The notes: generated by a model not told the origin, from the letters alone. Counted from the stretch's first letter, positions 9,592-19,902 are shown. The stretch: DNA of 64,000 nucleotides from Phyllobacterium sp. YR531 (GCF_000282595.1 NZ_AKIZ01000037.1:1-64000), one strand, 5' to 3'. Made by a program: numbers and translations.

Positions 9592-10005
9592 TCAATTACG
9601 ATCTTCCGGGAAAATCGGCAGTGGCATGACATCCACGCCGTCTTCAAGCAAAGCCTCTACATCCTCATGCGTGGCTTCACCATAAATGCCTCGCGCCTCA
9701 GCCTCACCGAAGTGAATTTTGCGGGCCTGTTCAGCAAACTCCGTACCGACATAATCCGCATTGTCGCGAACCTTCTTGACCATTTCCTTCATTTCCCTGG
9801 CCATCTGACTCATGGCAATGGCGATCTTTTCCTTCTGTCTACCGGTAGAGACTGAAGGGGCCATAAGGGCTTTGCCGACTTTATGCGAACCGCACGAAGG
9901 GCACGTGACGAGACCTTTTCCGACTTGGGAATCGAAATCATCATTGCTGCGGAACCATCCCTCGAATTCGTGTTCCTTATCGCAGTGGAGGGAAAAACGG
10001 ATCAT
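9592..10005 (-). CDS. DUF1178 family protein
   Basis: This 137-residue protein of the proteobacterial DUF1178 family has no established function. The N-terminal quarter looks like a zinc ribbon: HCDKEHEFEGWF, then TCPSCGSHKVGKALMAPSV, with Cys residues in the usual spacing. A charged helical middle follows (MSQMAREMKEMVKKVRDNAD), then a conserved HFGEAEARGIYGEATHEDVE motif. Its start overlaps the end of the nitrilase gene by 4 bases (ATGA), so the two are co-translated, a linkage common in alphaproteobacteria. Confidence 0.88.
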   Translation of the reverse strand: MIRFSLHCDKEHEFEGWFRSNDDFDSQVGKGLVTCPSCGSHKVGKALMAPSVSTGRQKEKIAIAMSQMAREMKEMVKKVRDNADYVGTEFAEQARKIHFGEAEARGIYGEATHEDVEALLEDGVDVMPLPIFPEDRN

Positions 10006-10868
10006 GAGGCGTCTGCCAGCCTCTGGCTTTGGCCATCATTCTCCACAAGAACACCAAATGGACGGGCATTCTTCAGGTTGGGTACTTTGGCGCGGGCGGC
10101 CGAACTCAACGCCGGATCGATATCAGCAATGATAATGGCCGGGTCCGCATGCGCAGCTTCTGCCAGCACCTCACCCCATGGAGCGACAATAATTGAATGG
10201 CCGAATGTTTCGCGGCCATCTTCATGGACGCCGCCTTGTGCGGCAGAAATCATGAAAGCGCCATTCTCGATTGCGCGCGCCCGCTGCAGTACATTCCAAT
10301 GGGCTTCACCGGTCTGGCGTGTAAACGCTGCAGGGGCCGTGATGACTGAAGCGCCAGCCAATGCCTGTGCCCGGAACAATTGCGGAAACCTGACATCGTA
10401 ACAGATTGCCAAGCCAAGCTTGGCAAACGGCAGATCAAGAACCACCGTATCGTTGCCCGGCGAATACACGGCGGATTCACGCCAGCTTTCGCCATTGTCG
10501 AGATCAACATCGAACATGTGGATTTTGTCGTAACGCGTAAGGATGTTGCCATCCGGCCCGAAGAAAAATGCACGATTGGCAATCTTGCCATCATCACGCG
10601 CAATAGCCGTCGAACCTATATGAAGATGAATTTTGTGCTTTGCTGCCAACTCGGAAGCGGTCTGGACAATGACGTCATCGCTCTCGCCTTTCAAAACGCT
10701 GGCAAGAGCATTGCGGTCACGCTGCAAGGCACCAGTCATTTCCGGTGTTTGCACATAGACCGCGCCTTTACCGGCAGCCTCAGCTACATAGACTGCAAGA
10801 TCAGCGGCATTACGTTGCGGGTCGACACCCGAACGCATCTGGATAGCAGCAGCACGAAATACACTCAT
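10002..10868 (-). CDS. Carbon-nitrogen hydrolase (Nit1/nitrilase superfamily)
   Basis: This 288-residue member of the nitrilase superfamily hydrolyses a C-N bond. The catalytic Glu-Lys-Cys set is visible: QTPEMTGA, RYDKIHMFDVDL and ICYDVRFPQLF with Cys156. The sequence resembles Nit1/NIT2-type omega-amidases, which include deaminated-glutathione amidase; that substrate is possible here, and the glutaredoxin neighbour is suggestive but not proof. It lies 10 bases after grxC and overlaps DUF1178 by 4 bases, in a comF-grxC-nit-DUF1178 cluster. Confidence 0.9.
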   Translation of the reverse strand: MSVFRAAAIQMRSGVDPQRNAADLAVYVAEAAGKGAVYVQTPEMTGALQRDRNALASVLKGESDDVIVQTASELAAKHKIHLHIGSTAIARDDGKIANRAFFFGPDGNILTRYDKIHMFDVDLDNGESWRESAVYSPGNDTVVLDLPFAKLGLAICYDVRFPQLFRAQALAGASVITAPAAFTRQTGEAHWNVLQRARAIENGAFMISAAQGGVHEDGRETFGHSIIVAPWGEVLAEAAHADPAIIIADIDPALSSAARAKVPNLKNARPFGVLVENDGQSQRLADAS

Positions 10869-10878
10869 TCTGCAATCC

Positions 10879-11148
10879 TCAAGCGAGTTCGCCGGTTTTC
10901 AGAAGACCGTCGAGACGACCCTGACCCTCAAGCGCAAAAAGATCGTCACAACCGCCAACATGTGTCTTGCCGATAAAAACCTGCGGAAATGTCGTACGGC
11001 CATTGGCGCGCGCCAGCATTTCCTGACGTGCATTGGGCTCTACAGTCGCATTGTGTTCGACAAATGCCACGCCCTTCTTGTTTAGAAGGCCAACAGCAGC
11101 TGTGCAATAGCCACATCCATTACGCGTATAGATCGTCACATCGACCAT
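10879..11148 (-). CDS. grxC: Glutaredoxin 3
   Basis: This 89-residue dithiol glutaredoxin reduces disulfides using glutathione. The active site is CGYC (RNGCGYCTAAVGLL) rather than the classical CPYC. The TFPQVFIGKTHVGGCDDL segment carries the cis-proline and GG glutathione-binding motif. Length and layout match GrxC. It lies between comF (78 bases upstream) and the nitrilase gene (10 bases downstream). Confidence 0.94.
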   Translation of the reverse strand: MVDVTIYTRNGCGYCTAAVGLLNKKGVAFVEHNATVEPNARQEMLARANGRTTFPQVFIGKTHVGGCDDLFALEGQGRLDGLLKTGELA

Positions 11149-11226
11149 TATGGTACTCCAGATTTTTTTCTTATATAGGCGTGAAAACCCTATGGGAAAA
11201 GACCCGTTTATTGCGTCAAAACCGGT

Positions 11227-12006
11227 CTAGACAGACAATTCGTCCCCCAGAACACGCCCAAACGTCAGCACATCGACGTTTTTCGCGCCAGCACGCTTGA
11301 GCGCCCGGGTTGCAGCTTTCACCGTGGCCCCTGTGGTGTAGACATCATCAATCAACAGGACATTGCGCCCCCGCACCTTGATCTCCTGCGAGCTTGAGGC
11401 CTTGAACGCGCCGCGAACATTTGCAAGACGATCATTCAGACCAAGCCCCACCTGTTGCCTGGTTCTTCTGATGCGTTGGAGGGCCTCGGGCTCAAATGAT
11501 TTCTTGCTGGTGCCAGCCAGATATCGGGCTAGCTCTGCCGACTGATTGAACCGGCGCATCCAGAAGCGATGCGCATGCAGAGGTACCGGAATAATAACAT
11601 CGCAATCATCGATCAGTTCGCGCCCTGCCCGCGCCATCCACCCGGCCATCCATCGGCTCAGATCGGTACGGTCATTATATTTGAGCCTGTAAACCATGTC
11701 GCGGATCACACCATCATAGACTGCAACGGATCGGGCGCGCGTAAAAGGGGGTGGATCAGCGATAGCCTCAGCAGAATGTATTTCCGCACCCAGATCGTGA
11801 CTGAACGGAATTCCCAACACCGGGCAGTAAGGCTTCTCGATAAACCTGACCTTGGACCAACAGGTCCCGCATAGGGAACCCGGCTCGGCGACGTGCTTGT
11901 CACATCCGGCACAGACCGGGGGAAACAATACCCCGAACAATTCGCGCGCAGCGCTACGCGCCAACCCGCCAAGACTTGTCCGGATATTTTTCCCGATAGT
12001 TTTCAT
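11227..12006 (-). CDS. ComF family phosphoribosyltransferase-like protein
   Basis: This 259-residue ComF-family protein has an N-terminal zinc-finger-like region (VCAGCDKHVAEPGSLCGTCW) and a C-terminal type I phosphoribosyltransferase fold. The fold carries the PRPP-binding motif VLLIDDVYTTGATVKAA. In naturally competent bacteria ComF helps import single-stranded DNA; in most alphaproteobacteria its role is untested. The basic stretch RRTRQQVGLGLNDRLANVRG is typical. The gene is divergent from the methyltransferase at 12070, with 63 bases between starts. Confidence 0.9.
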   Translation of the reverse strand: MKTIGKNIRTSLGGLARSAARELFGVLFPPVCAGCDKHVAEPGSLCGTCWSKVRFIEKPYCPVLGIPFSHDLGAEIHSAEAIADPPPFTRARSVAVYDGVIRDMVYRLKYNDRTDLSRWMAGWMARAGRELIDDCDVIIPVPLHAHRFWMRRFNQSAELARYLAGTSKKSFEPEALQRIRRTRQQVGLGLNDRLANVRGAFKASSSQEIKVRGRNVLLIDDVYTTGATVKAATRALKRAGAKNVDVLTFGRVLGDELSV

Positions 12007-12069
12007 TGCAATTCGAACTCAAGCGACGCATCTACCAGGGCAACTATACATTGATCAGAGAAATTCGGA

Positions 12070-12951
12070 ATGGATCGACATCAGGTCTTCGATCGAACTT
12101 TAGTACTGCAGAGAAGATTGCGTGCCCTCAAACAGCACGGAACATCTGCCGACTTTTTGCTCGCCCGTGCCGCTGATGACCTCGAAGAGCGCCTTTCCGC
12201 TGTCGAACGCCGTTTTGATGTAGCAGTTGACCTTGCCAGCCATACAGACCTTGCTGCTGAGGCTTTAAGAAGGTCGGGCAAGGTTTCGGCCATTATCCGC
12301 ATTGAAGATGATGCCCGGTTTCTGACAGGCGCATCTACCGGAATTGTAGCCGATCAGGAAGTTCTTCCGCTCCAAGCCGCAAGCATTGATCTGGCCGTCT
12401 CATTGTTATCCCTGCACCTGACCAACGACACGCCCGGGACGCTGTTGCAGATAAGGCGCGCATTGAAACCGGATGGCTTGTTCCTTGGCGCAATGGCTGG
12501 CGAGAACACTCTCACCGAGTTACGCGAATGCCTGATCGCAGCCGAGAGCGAAATCAGCGGCGGTGTATCGCCCCGCGTAGCGCCCTTCGCGGATGTGCGT
12601 GACGTGGGTGGATTGTTGCAAAGGGCGGGTTTTACATTGCCTGTGACGGACATCGAAACCTATACGGTCCGCTATGACAACCTGTTCGCGTTGATGCGTG
12701 ACCTGCGCGCGATGGGGGTACAGAACAGCCTGTTCGGGCGATCCCGCAAGCCACTGACACGGCAGTTCTTTATGCGGGCGGCGGAAATCTATGCCGAGCG
12801 CTTCAGCGATCCTGACGGACGCATCCGCGCGACGTTCTCATTCATTTGGATGTCCGGCTGGGCCGCGCATGAATCACAGCAGAAGCCACTGAAACCCGGT
12901 TCGGCCAAGGCTTCACTGGCCGACTTCCTCAAAGACGCTGAAAAAGATTAG
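12070..12951 (+). CDS. SAM-dependent methyltransferase-like protein, NDUFAF5 family
   Basis: This 293-residue protein resembles the mitochondrial complex I assembly factor NDUFAF5 and BioC-like methyltransferases. It has the typical N-terminus (VFDRTLVLQRRLRAL), a Rossmann core (DVAVDLASHTDLAAEAL), LSLLSLHLTNDTPGTLLQIR and the conserved FLGAMAGENTLTELR motif. NDUFAF5 hydroxylates an arginine of a complex I subunit, so a respiratory assembly role is plausible; this is inference. The 3' end overlaps the convergent small gene by 4 bases. Confidence 0.85.
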   Translation: MDRHQVFDRTLVLQRRLRALKQHGTSADFLLARAADDLEERLSAVERRFDVAVDLASHTDLAAEALRRSGKVSAIIRIEDDARFLTGASTGIVADQEVLPLQAASIDLAVSLLSLHLTNDTPGTLLQIRRALKPDGLFLGAMAGENTLTELRECLIAAESEISGGVSPRVAPFADVRDVGGLLQRAGFTLPVTDIETYTVRYDNLFALMRDLRAMGVQNSLFGRSRKPLTRQFFMRAAEIYAERFSDPDGRIRATFSFIWMSGWAAHESQQKPLKPGSAKASLADFLKDAEKD

Positions 12952-13268
12952 CAGTCGCCGGTTTTCAGGCCGTTATTTTGGATTACGCAAACCGAATTGG
13001 GGGTGTTCTGCAGGACGCTGCGACGAATCGTATAGGTTGACGGATCAGCTTTTTTTATCGAGCCTGTCTGGATTTCATCCAGGGAACGGCCCGCTGAATA
13101 GTCCACAACAGCCTGACTGGTCCGATTGGCCAATGGCGCAATAATAAGCGCCAGCGCGACAGCCGCTGAGCCGAACAGCAATGTAATCCGCAGGATTCCT
13201 CCAGCTGCGCCGGAAAAACTGCCGGTTTGCATCAGATCATCATCGATGTAATCGTTTTTGCGCGCCAT
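12948..13268 (-). CDS. Small single-pass membrane protein of unknown function
   Basis: I do not recognise a named family. The ATG at 13268 is preceded by AGGGTGGG and gives 106 residues. The start MARKNDYIDDDLMQTGSF is polar and acidic. It is followed by one clear membrane helix (ILRITLLFGSAAVALALIIA) and a polar C-terminal half with an RSLDEIQTGSIKK motif and two Cys residues (VCVIQNNGLKTGDC). The two cysteines could form a disulfide in the periplasm. Its 3' end overlaps the methyltransferase gene convergently by 4 bases. Confidence 0.7.
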   Translation of the reverse strand: MARKNDYIDDDLMQTGSFSGAAGGILRITLLFGSAAVALALIIAPLANRTSQAVVDYSAGRSLDEIQTGSIKKADPSTYTIRRSVLQNTPNSVCVIQNNGLKTGDC

Positions 13269-13380
13269 AACCCACCCTGAAAAATGCGCCTCAAGAATAA
13301 GTAAAAGTCGCTCAATCAGGTGAAGGATCAATTAACCGTTAGAGTTAACGGACAAGAATGCAGCCTAACGTTGCATAAAA

Positions 13381-13794
13381 TTAGAGCAGATCGATCAAAA
13401 ACGGGATGAGAGGGATATCGGCCTCGGGCATCGGATAATCGCGCATGTCCTTCGGGCGCACCCATTTAAGCGCCTGCCCCTCCATCGAACGTGGTATGCC
13501 TTCGTAGCGACGGCAAATGAAGAGCGGCATCAAGAGGTGGAATTTCTCATAGGTGTGGCTGGCAAATGTCAGCGGAGCCAGACAATCCGGTTTGACCGTG
13601 ATTCCCAATTCTTCCTGCAATTCCCTGATCAGGCTGGTTTCGGGCGTTTCGCCGGATTCGACTTTCCCGCCGGGAAACTCCCACAGCCCGGCCAGCGACT
13701 TGCCCTCCGGTCGCTGGGTCAAAAGCACCCTTCCATCGCCATCAACCAGAGCACATGCTGTCACCAAAAGTATTGGAAGAGTTTTTTCAGTCAT
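13381..13794 (-). CDS. mutT: MutT-type Nudix hydrolase (8-oxo-dGTP diphosphatase)
   Basis: MutT removes 8-oxo-dGTP from the nucleotide pool and prevents AT-to-CG transversions. At 137 residues it has the usual length. The Nudix box GKVESGETPETSLIRELQEE followed by LGI fits GX5EX7REUXEEXGU exactly. VLLTQRPEGKSLAGLWEFPG precedes it, and ALKWVRPKDMRDYPMPEADI near the end is typical of MutT. It overlaps the upstream GNAT gene by 4 bases (ATGA), making it third in an argJ-GNAT-mutT operon. Confidence 0.93.
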   Translation of the reverse strand: MTEKTLPILLVTACALVDGDGRVLLTQRPEGKSLAGLWEFPGGKVESGETPETSLIRELQEELGITVKPDCLAPLTFASHTYEKFHLLMPLFICRRYEGIPRSMEGQALKWVRPKDMRDYPMPEADIPLIPFLIDLL

Positions 13795-14549
13795 GCTTCA
13801 GCTGCCTGCCAGTAAGCGTATTGATAAGCTTCTCTAAATCCCATGGATTGGTATAGTGCGATTGCGCCCGCATTACCTGCCTCTACCTGAAGCCACGCTT
13901 TGGTCGCACCCTGCTGCACCGCCCATTTCAAAGCGGATTTCACAATAGCGCGACCAAGCCCGCGACGTCGCTGATTCCCGGCTGTTGCAATTCCAAACAG
14001 TCCCGCCATCGCACCATCGGACACGCAAATGGCAGTCGAAACAGGAACACCGGAATCTTCGATAGTGAATAAGCCTCGAGCGGGTTTGATCGAACCAATC
14101 ACATCAATCAGGCCAGATTTCAGGGTGGCAGCTTCCCCCTGCACGTGTAAAGATGCATCGACAAAGCCGCCAATATCGGGCTGAACAACCAAGTCCTTCG
14201 CATCCGATAAATCCACAGTGGCCAAGTCGGCAATCATTATGAGCGAGTCATCGAATCGCACCCAGCCAGAACTCGCCAGATATGATTCAAGCTGTTTTGG
14301 TGCCAAGGGAGAAAGTCTGAATACACATTTGCGACCGGAGGCGCGAAAGCGTTCTACGGCAGCCGCCACGCGCTGTTCAATGTTATCCGTATCACCCGGA
14401 TCAAGCGGGTTAACCGAATTCAGGCGCTTCGATGGGTGCTTTTTCGTAGTACGGATTGCCCAGCTTCCATCGTAATGTACGGAGGAAGCTGGCCAAGCCC
14501 GAAAACCCAAAGCTTCGATCTGTCTGACCTGCGTTAAAGCGAATGACAT
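13791..14549 (-). CDS. GNAT-family N-acetyltransferase
   Basis: This 252-residue protein has a C-terminal GNAT domain with the acetyl-CoA signature AGNQRRRGLGRAIVKSALKW and the motif AGNAGAIALYQSMGFREAY. The N-terminal half is less conserved and may define the substrate, which I cannot assign. It is sandwiched between argJ (1-base overlap) and mutT (4-base overlap), so the three proteins are translated from one message. This grouping recurs in rhizobial genomes without a known reason. Confidence 0.88.
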   Translation of the reverse strand: MSFALTQVRQIEALGFRAWPASSVHYDGSWAIRTTKKHPSKRLNSVNPLDPGDTDNIEQRVAAAVERFRASGRKCVFRLSPLAPKQLESYLASSGWVRFDDSLIMIADLATVDLSDAKDLVVQPDIGGFVDASLHVQGEAATLKSGLIDVIGSIKPARGLFTIEDSGVPVSTAICVSDGAMAGLFGIATAGNQRRRGLGRAIVKSALKWAVQQGATKAWLQVEAGNAGAIALYQSMGFREAYQYAYWQAAEA

Positions 14550-15790
14550 CAGCTGCGGTAATCACCGTTGATCGCCACATATTCCTTTGTCAGGTCGCAG
14601 GTCCAGACTGTCGCTTTGCCCTTACCGAGACCAATATCAACGCGAATATGTATGTCTTCGTTTTTCATATAGGCGGATGTTGCTGCTTCCGAATAATCCG
14701 GATCGCGTTCGCCTTCACGAGCAACGCGAATATCCCCGAACCAGATCGCCAGAAGATCGCGATCAGCCGGTTCACCGGCCTTGCCCACCGCCATGACGAT
14801 CCGGCCCCAATTGGCATCTTCGCCAGCGGCAGCTGTCTTGACCAACGGAGAATTGGCGATTGACAGGGCGATTCTCTTCGCAGACTTGTCAGATTTTGCA
14901 CCAGTGACCGTGATTTCAAGCATTTTGCGAGCGCCCTCGCCATCCCGCACAACCTGCAAGGCCAAATTCTTGAGAACATGGTCCAAAGCCTTTGCAAAAG
15001 GCTTGAGGCGCTTGTCCTTTGACTTCGTAACGGGCTCCGCACCACGCTCGGCTGCCGAGCCGGTCGCAAAGAGCAACAATGTATCGGAAGTCGATGTATC
15101 GCTGTCTACAGTTACCGAGTTGAAGCTTTTGCCGACAGCTTTGGAAAGGAGTTCCTGCAAAACGTCCGAAGCAATCGGTGCGTCCGTCGCGATGAATGAA
15201 AGCATGGTTGCCATGTCGGGTGCGATCATACCCGCCCCTTTGGCAATACCATTAATGGTGACCGGGACACCGCCCAACAATACTGTTTCTGTAGCAACTT
15301 TCGGAAATGTATCCGTGGTCATGATTGCGCTGGCCGCATCCTGCCAGCGTCCAGTGATCGCTTGCTCCGCCATTCCTTCCAGCAAATGGCTGAATTTTCC
15401 GGCATCCAGCGGTTCGCCGATCACGCCCGTGGATGCGAGGAAAATCTCACCCGGCTTGCAACCAACAGCTTTGGCTGCAGCGGCGGCAGTAAGTTTGGTC
15501 GATTCCCGCCCTTTTTTCCCCGTAAAAGCATTGGCATTGCCTGAGTTGACAATGACTGCTCGCGCAGAGCCGCCCTTCAGACTGGCCCGGCAGAAATCCA
15601 CTGCAGCTGATGGGCATTTTGACCGGGTGAAAACACCGGCAACAGCCGCAGGCTTGTCAAAAACCATCATCACAACATCAGTACGGCCTTTATATTTTAT
15701 GCCTGCCTCAGCCGTGGCAATCCTGACGCCGTGAATTTCAGGCATCGCAGGGAAATGTTTGGGGGCTAGCGGCGAAACCGATGTAGACAT
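14549..15790 (-). CDS. argJ: Bifunctional ornithine acetyltransferase / N-acetylglutamate synthase
   Basis: ArgJ recycles the acetyl group in arginine synthesis by transferring it from N-acetylornithine to glutamate, and in bifunctional members it also makes N-acetylglutamate from acetyl-CoA. The 413-residue precursor self-cleaves before the threonine of the motif [12 protein letters not shown] (Thr195), which becomes the nucleophile of the beta chain; the motif is intact. [17 protein letters not shown] and the terminal [11 protein letters not shown] are typical. argH lies about 41 kb away in this window. The gene leads the argJ-GNAT-mutT operon. Confidence 0.95.
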   Translation of the reverse strand: MSTSVSPLAPKHFPAMPEIHGVRIATAEAGIKYKGRTDVVMMVFDKPAAVAGVFTRSKCPSAAVDFCRASLKGGSARAVIVNSGNANAFTGKKGRESTKLTAAAAAKAVGCKPGEIFLASTGVIGEPLDAGKFSHLLEGMAEQAITGRWQDAASAIMTTDTFPKVATETVLLGGVPVTINGIAKGAGMIAPDMATMLSFIATDAPIASDVLQELLSKAVGKSFNSVTVDSDTSTSDTLLLFATGSAAERGAEPVTKSKDKRLKPFAKALDHVLKNLALQVVRDGEGARKMLEITVTGAKSDKSAKRIALSIANSPLVKTAAAGEDANWGRIVMAVGKAGEPADRDLLAIWFGDIRVAREGERDPDYSEAATSAYMKNEDIHIRVDIGLGKGKATVWTCDLTKEYVAINGDYRS

Positions 15791-15831
15791 CTACAACCTC
15801 GAAAGATGGGAAAGAACGGCCTGATGGAGAA

Positions 15832-15858
15832 AAGGCCCGCCTTCAATCAGCGGGCCTT
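15832..15858 (-). terminator. Terminator after the parvulin gene
   Basis: Perfect 9-bp arms AAGGCCCGC (15832-15840) and GCGGGCCTT (15850-15858) lie 9 bases past the stop at 15867. On the minus strand the stem is followed by TTCTCC, so the U-run is short. Confidence 0.75.
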
Positions 15859-15866
15859 CAGTTCTG

Positions 15867-16793
15867 TTACTGCTGACCTTCGGTTGCAGCCTTGATCGCT
15901 TTTTCCGTTTCCGGATCCTTGAAAGTGACCTTCAGATCGCCGCGTTCTTTCTTGACGAGCTCCATATAGCGCTCGCGGATAAGAATCGACTTTACCTGTT
16001 CCTTTACCTGCTCAAACGCTGGTGGCTGTTGAACGCGCTTGTCTTCAAGCTTGATGACATGGAAGCCAAACTGAGTCTGAACCGGAACCTTGGTGTATTT
16101 GCCAATTTCCAGCTCATTTGCCGCCTTTTCGAATTCCGGAACCATCTGACCGGCACCGAAATAACCAAGATCACCACCCTGTGCGGCGGACCCGTCTGTC
16201 GACTTTTCCTTGGCCACGTCCTCAAAGGAAGCGCCGCCATCAAGCTGCTTGATGATCGCTTCGGCTTCTTCCTTGGTCTTTACCAGAATATGACGCGCAC
16301 GAACCTCGTTCTGCGGAGGCATTGCCGCCATTTCCTTGTCATAGCGCGCGCGGACATCAGCGTCGCTGATCTTGTCGACAACCTGCTGCTTGAAGTAGTC
16401 ATTATGAAGCGCACGATCCTTCAGGAAGGCGACACGTGCCTTGAACTCCGGTGTCTGGTCAAGCTTTTCGGCTTCAGCCTTGGCAGCAAGCGACTTGATG
16501 TCGATTATGGCAGCCAGAGCGGCCAAACGACGCTGGTCATCAGGAAGGCGGGCAAATTGTGGATCGAGATCAGCGGAAATCTGGTCAACATCAGCAACGG
16601 TAATATCGCTACCGGCAATCGTTGCGAGAACCTTCTTGGGATCCTGCGGTGCAGCAGGTTTTGCCGCATCAGCTGCCGGTGCAGGCGCTACGTCCTGCGC
16701 TATCGCGCTATTCTGAACGAGAGCCACTGTGGAAACGCCCGCTAAAAACGTGGCAACAGTCATCAATGAAATTGTCTTGCGCAATAGGTTCAT
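15867..16793 (-). CDS. Secreted parvulin-type peptidyl-prolyl isomerase
   Basis: This 308-residue protein helps fold exported proteins in the periplasm. An N-terminal signal peptide (LLRKTISLMTVATFLAGVST, Ala-X-Ala region near residue 33) is followed by an Ala/Pro-rich linker. A SurA-like N-domain comes next (about residues 50-150), then a rotamase domain (about 160-265) with the signature NEVRARHILVKTKEEAEAII and FGFHVIKLEDKR. I start at the ATG at 16793; a TTG two codons upstream is also possible, and GGAG precedes both. It is divergent from secA, a natural pairing of export and folding. Confidence 0.92.
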   Translation of the reverse strand: MNLLRKTISLMTVATFLAGVSTVALVQNSAIAQDVAPAPAADAAKPAAPQDPKKVLATIAGSDITVADVDQISADLDPQFARLPDDQRRLAALAAIIDIKSLAAKAEAEKLDQTPEFKARVAFLKDRALHNDYFKQQVVDKISDADVRARYDKEMAAMPPQNEVRARHILVKTKEEAEAIIKQLDGGASFEDVAKEKSTDGSAAQGGDLGYFGAGQMVPEFEKAANELEIGKYTKVPVQTQFGFHVIKLEDKRVQQPPAFEQVKEQVKSILIRERYMELVKKERGDLKVTFKDPETEKAIKAATEGQQ

Positions 16794-17053
16794 GTTCAAT
16801 TTTCTCCTTGGGAGGACCGGTACGGGCTATGAATATGGCAGAATTTGGCCATAGCGAAGCAACGCTTCAACATTGACATCATTCAAGGCCCCTCTTATCT
16901 GTCCAACGGCTTTGCGTCCAGATAGCTTGGCAGAAGATGCTCTTATACCTTTGACTTGATAGTCCAGATATATGGCAGATTTGTAGTTTCGGACATCGGA
17001 CGCTTCAAATGCCGGTACAAGCCGGCAGAACGTATTTAAAGAGAGGACCAGGG

Positions 17054-19780
17054 ATGGTCAGTTTCGGCGGCTTGGCTCGCAAGCTTTTTGGCTCTTCAAA
17101 CGAGCGTCGCGTAAAGGGGTTCAAGCCTCGTGTTGATGAGATCAATGCGCTTGAACCGGAAATTTCGGCCCTGACGGACGAACAACTTCAAGGCAAGACT
17201 GCGGAATTCCGTGCGCAGCTGGCAAATGGCGCAAAGGTGGACGACCTGCTTGTGCCCGCATTTGCCGTTGCTCGAGAAGCCGCCAAGCGCGTTCTCGGCA
17301 TGCGTCCCTTTGATGTTCAGCTCATCGGCGGCATGGTTCTGCACAATGGCGGCATTTCAGAAATGCGCACCGGTGAAGGCAAGACGCTCGTCGCCACCTT
17401 GCCGGTTTACCTGAATGCGCTCGAAGGCAAAGGCGTTCACGTTGTTACCGTCAACGACTATCTTGCAAGCCGCGACGCCCATTGGATGGGCCAGATCTAC
17501 AACTTTCTCGGCTTGAGCTATGGCATCATTGTCCACGGCCTCGACGATGAAGAACGCGCCAAAGCGTATAATGCCGATATCACCTATGCGACCAACAACG
17601 AGCTTGGCTTCGATTATCTTCGCGATAACATGAAGTATGAGCGCGCGCAGATGGTTCAGCGGCCGCATCACTACGCCATCGTCGACGAAGTGGATTCGAT
17701 TCTCGTCGATGAAGCACGCACGCCACTGATCATTTCAGGTCCGCTGGACGACCGTTCGGATTTTTACAATCTCATCGATACGTTCATCCTGCCATTGCAG
17801 CCTGAAGACTATGAAATCGATGAAAAGCAGAAAACAGCGATCTTTACGGAAGATGGTACAGAGAAGCTGGAAAACCTGCTTCGTGAAGCCGGTCACCTGA
17901 AGGGCGATGGCCTGTACGATATCGAAAACGTTGCGGTGGTCCACCACGTCAACAACGCGCTTCGTGCCCACAAGCTTTTCCAGAAAGACAAGGACTATAT
18001 CGTCCGCAATGACGAGATTGTCATCATTGACGAGTTTACCGGCCGCATGATGCCGGGTCGCCGCTTCTCGGAAGGCTTGCATCAGGCGCTTGAGGCCAAA
18101 GAACATGTGACAATCCAGCCAGAAAACCAGACGCTGGCTTCGATCACCTTCCAGAACTACTTCCGTATGTACAAGAAATTGGCGGGTATGACTGGTACGG
18201 CTTCAACGGAAGCGGAAGAGTTTGGCAATATTTACGGTCTGGAAGTTACGGAAATTCCGACCAATAATCCCGTCAAACGTCTGGACGAGGACGACGAAGT
18301 TTATCGGACCGTCGAGGAAAAATACAAAGCCATTATTCGCGACATCCGCGAATCTGCCGCCAAGGGTCAGCCCGTACTGGTTGGCACGACATCCATTGAA
18401 AAATCAGAACAACTTGCGGAGCGTCTTCGTAAGGAAGGCTTCAAGGACTTTCAGGTTCTGAATGCCCGTTATCACGAGCAGGAAGCCTATATTGTTGCGC
18501 AGGCAGGTGTTCCCGGTGCGATCACCATCGCCACCAACATGGCGGGCCGCGGTACTGATATTCAGCTTGGCGGCAACCTTGAAATGCGCATTGCGCGCGA
18601 ACTCGACGACATGCCTGCGGGTGAAGAACGCAAATCCAAAGAAGATGCAATTCGCGCCGACATTGCTGTTCTGAAGGAAAAGGCGCTGGCTGCCGGCGGC
18701 CTTTATGTTCTGGCAACAGAGCGCCATGAAAGCCGCCGTATCGACAATCAGTTGCGCGGCCGTTCAGGTCGTCAGGGTGATCCGGGTCGCTCGAAGTTCT
18801 TCCTGTCTCTACAGGACGATCTGATGCGTATTTTCGGTTCCGAGCGCATGGACGGAATGCTTCAGAGGCTGGGCCTCAAGGAAGACGAGGCTATCGTCCA
18901 TCCCTGGATCAACAAGGCGCTTGAAAAGGCGCAGAAGAAGGTGGAAGCGCGCAACTTCGACATCCGTAAAAATCTTCTGAAATACGATGACGTGATGAAC
19001 GATCAGCGCAAGGTGATCTTCGAGCAGCGCATCGAAATCATGGATGGTTCCGACCTCAGTCAGACGACAAAGGAAATGCGTGAGGATGTTGTCGAGGATC
19101 TGACCAACCGCCATACCCCGGATGGCGCCTATGCCGAACAGTGGAACGTCAAGCAACTCGATGAGGATGTACGCACCATCCTCAATCTCGACCTTCCGGT
19201 AACGGATTGGGCGCTCGAAGACGGCATAACCGCGGATGATATTCGCGAGCGCCTTTTCGAAGCCGTGGAAAAAGCGGCGACTGACCGTGCCGAGCGTTTT
19301 GGCCCTGAAATCATGGCCTATGTCGAAAAATCCGTCATTCTCCAGAGCCTTGATGCCCTGTGGCGTGAGCATCTGGTAAATCTTGATCATTTGCGTTCGG
19401 TTGTCGGTTTCCGCGGCTATGCTCAACGTGATCCGCTCAACGAATACAAGACCGAAGGGTTTGAGCTGTTCCAGACAATGCTCGTGAACCTGCGCCAGAA
19501 CGTGACATCACAACTCATGCGTGTTGAGCTTGTGCGTGATGCAGCCGCTGCACAGGAACCCGAACTGCCTCCGATGGAAGGCCACCATATTGATGGCACA
19601 ACCGGCGAAGACGATTTCGGCGAAGGTAGCATGCTTGCCGTGCAGGAAGATTTGCGCGTTGTCGATCCGGAAGATCGCGATCCCAACAATCCGCAAACCT
19701 GGGGCAAGATTGGCCGCAACGAAGCCTGTCCTTGTGGTTCGGGCAAGAAGTACAAACACTGCCACGGCGCATTTGTCTGA
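17054..19780 (+). CDS. secA: Preprotein translocase ATPase SecA
   Basis: SecA drives unfolded proteins through SecYEG with ATP. The 908-residue protein starts at [13 protein letters not shown], preceded by GAGAGGA; the longer frame to 17009 is not family-like. Walker A is [12 protein letters not shown] (Lys110), Walker [21 protein letters not shown]. The second nucleotide domain has [14 protein letters not shown] and [13 protein letters not shown]. The C-terminal zinc-binding SEC-C motif [14 protein letters not shown], which contacts SecB and membranes, is intact. A strong terminator follows. Confidence 0.97.
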   Translation: MVSFGGLARKLFGSSNERRVKGFKPRVDEINALEPEISALTDEQLQGKTAEFRAQLANGAKVDDLLVPAFAVAREAAKRVLGMRPFDVQLIGGMVLHNGGISEMRTGEGKTLVATLPVYLNALEGKGVHVVTVNDYLASRDAHWMGQIYNFLGLSYGIIVHGLDDEERAKAYNADITYATNNELGFDYLRDNMKYERAQMVQRPHHYAIVDEVDSILVDEARTPLIISGPLDDRSDFYNLIDTFILPLQPEDYEIDEKQKTAIFTEDGTEKLENLLREAGHLKGDGLYDIENVAVVHHVNNALRAHKLFQKDKDYIVRNDEIVIIDEFTGRMMPGRRFSEGLHQALEAKEHVTIQPENQTLASITFQNYFRMYKKLAGMTGTASTEAEEFGNIYGLEVTEIPTNNPVKRLDEDDEVYRTVEEKYKAIIRDIRESAAKGQPVLVGTTSIEKSEQLAERLRKEGFKDFQVLNARYHEQEAYIVAQAGVPGAITIATNMAGRGTDIQLGGNLEMRIARELDDMPAGEERKSKEDAIRADIAVLKEKALAAGGLYVLATERHESRRIDNQLRGRSGRQGDPGRSKFFLSLQDDLMRIFGSERMDGMLQRLGLKEDEAIVHPWINKALEKAQKKVEARNFDIRKNLLKYDDVMNDQRKVIFEQRIEIMDGSDLSQTTKEMREDVVEDLTNRHTPDGAYAEQWNVKQLDEDVRTILNLDLPVTDWALEDGITADDIRERLFEAVEKAATDRAERFGPEIMAYVEKSVILQSLDALWREHLVNLDHLRSVVGFRGYAQRDPLNEYKTEGFELFQTMLVNLRQNVTSQLMRVELVRDAAAAQEPELPPMEGHHIDGTTGEDDFGEGSMLAVQEDLRVVDPEDRDPNNPQTWGKIGRNEACPCGSGKKYKHCHGAFV

Positions 19781-19788
19781 CAACCTAT

Positions 19789-19820
19789 AAAGGCCGCGTT
19801 CAACGCGGCCTTTATTTTAT
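19789..19820 (+). terminator. Rho-independent terminator of secA
   Basis: A perfect 10-bp stem AAAGGCCGCG / CGCGGCCTTT with loop TTCAA is followed by ATTTTAT, 8 bases past the secA stop. Confidence 0.9.
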
Positions 19821-19902
19821 CAGGCATTTCACCGGCTTTTCGAACCGTTTCTAAAGGTTTACTTGTTAAAGCTCCTGCGTCGATCATGAATGGAGCTACC
19901 CT

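Noticed and set aside
18809-19426. 205-codon minus-strand open frame
   Set aside because: It is antisense to secA and an artefact of codon bias.
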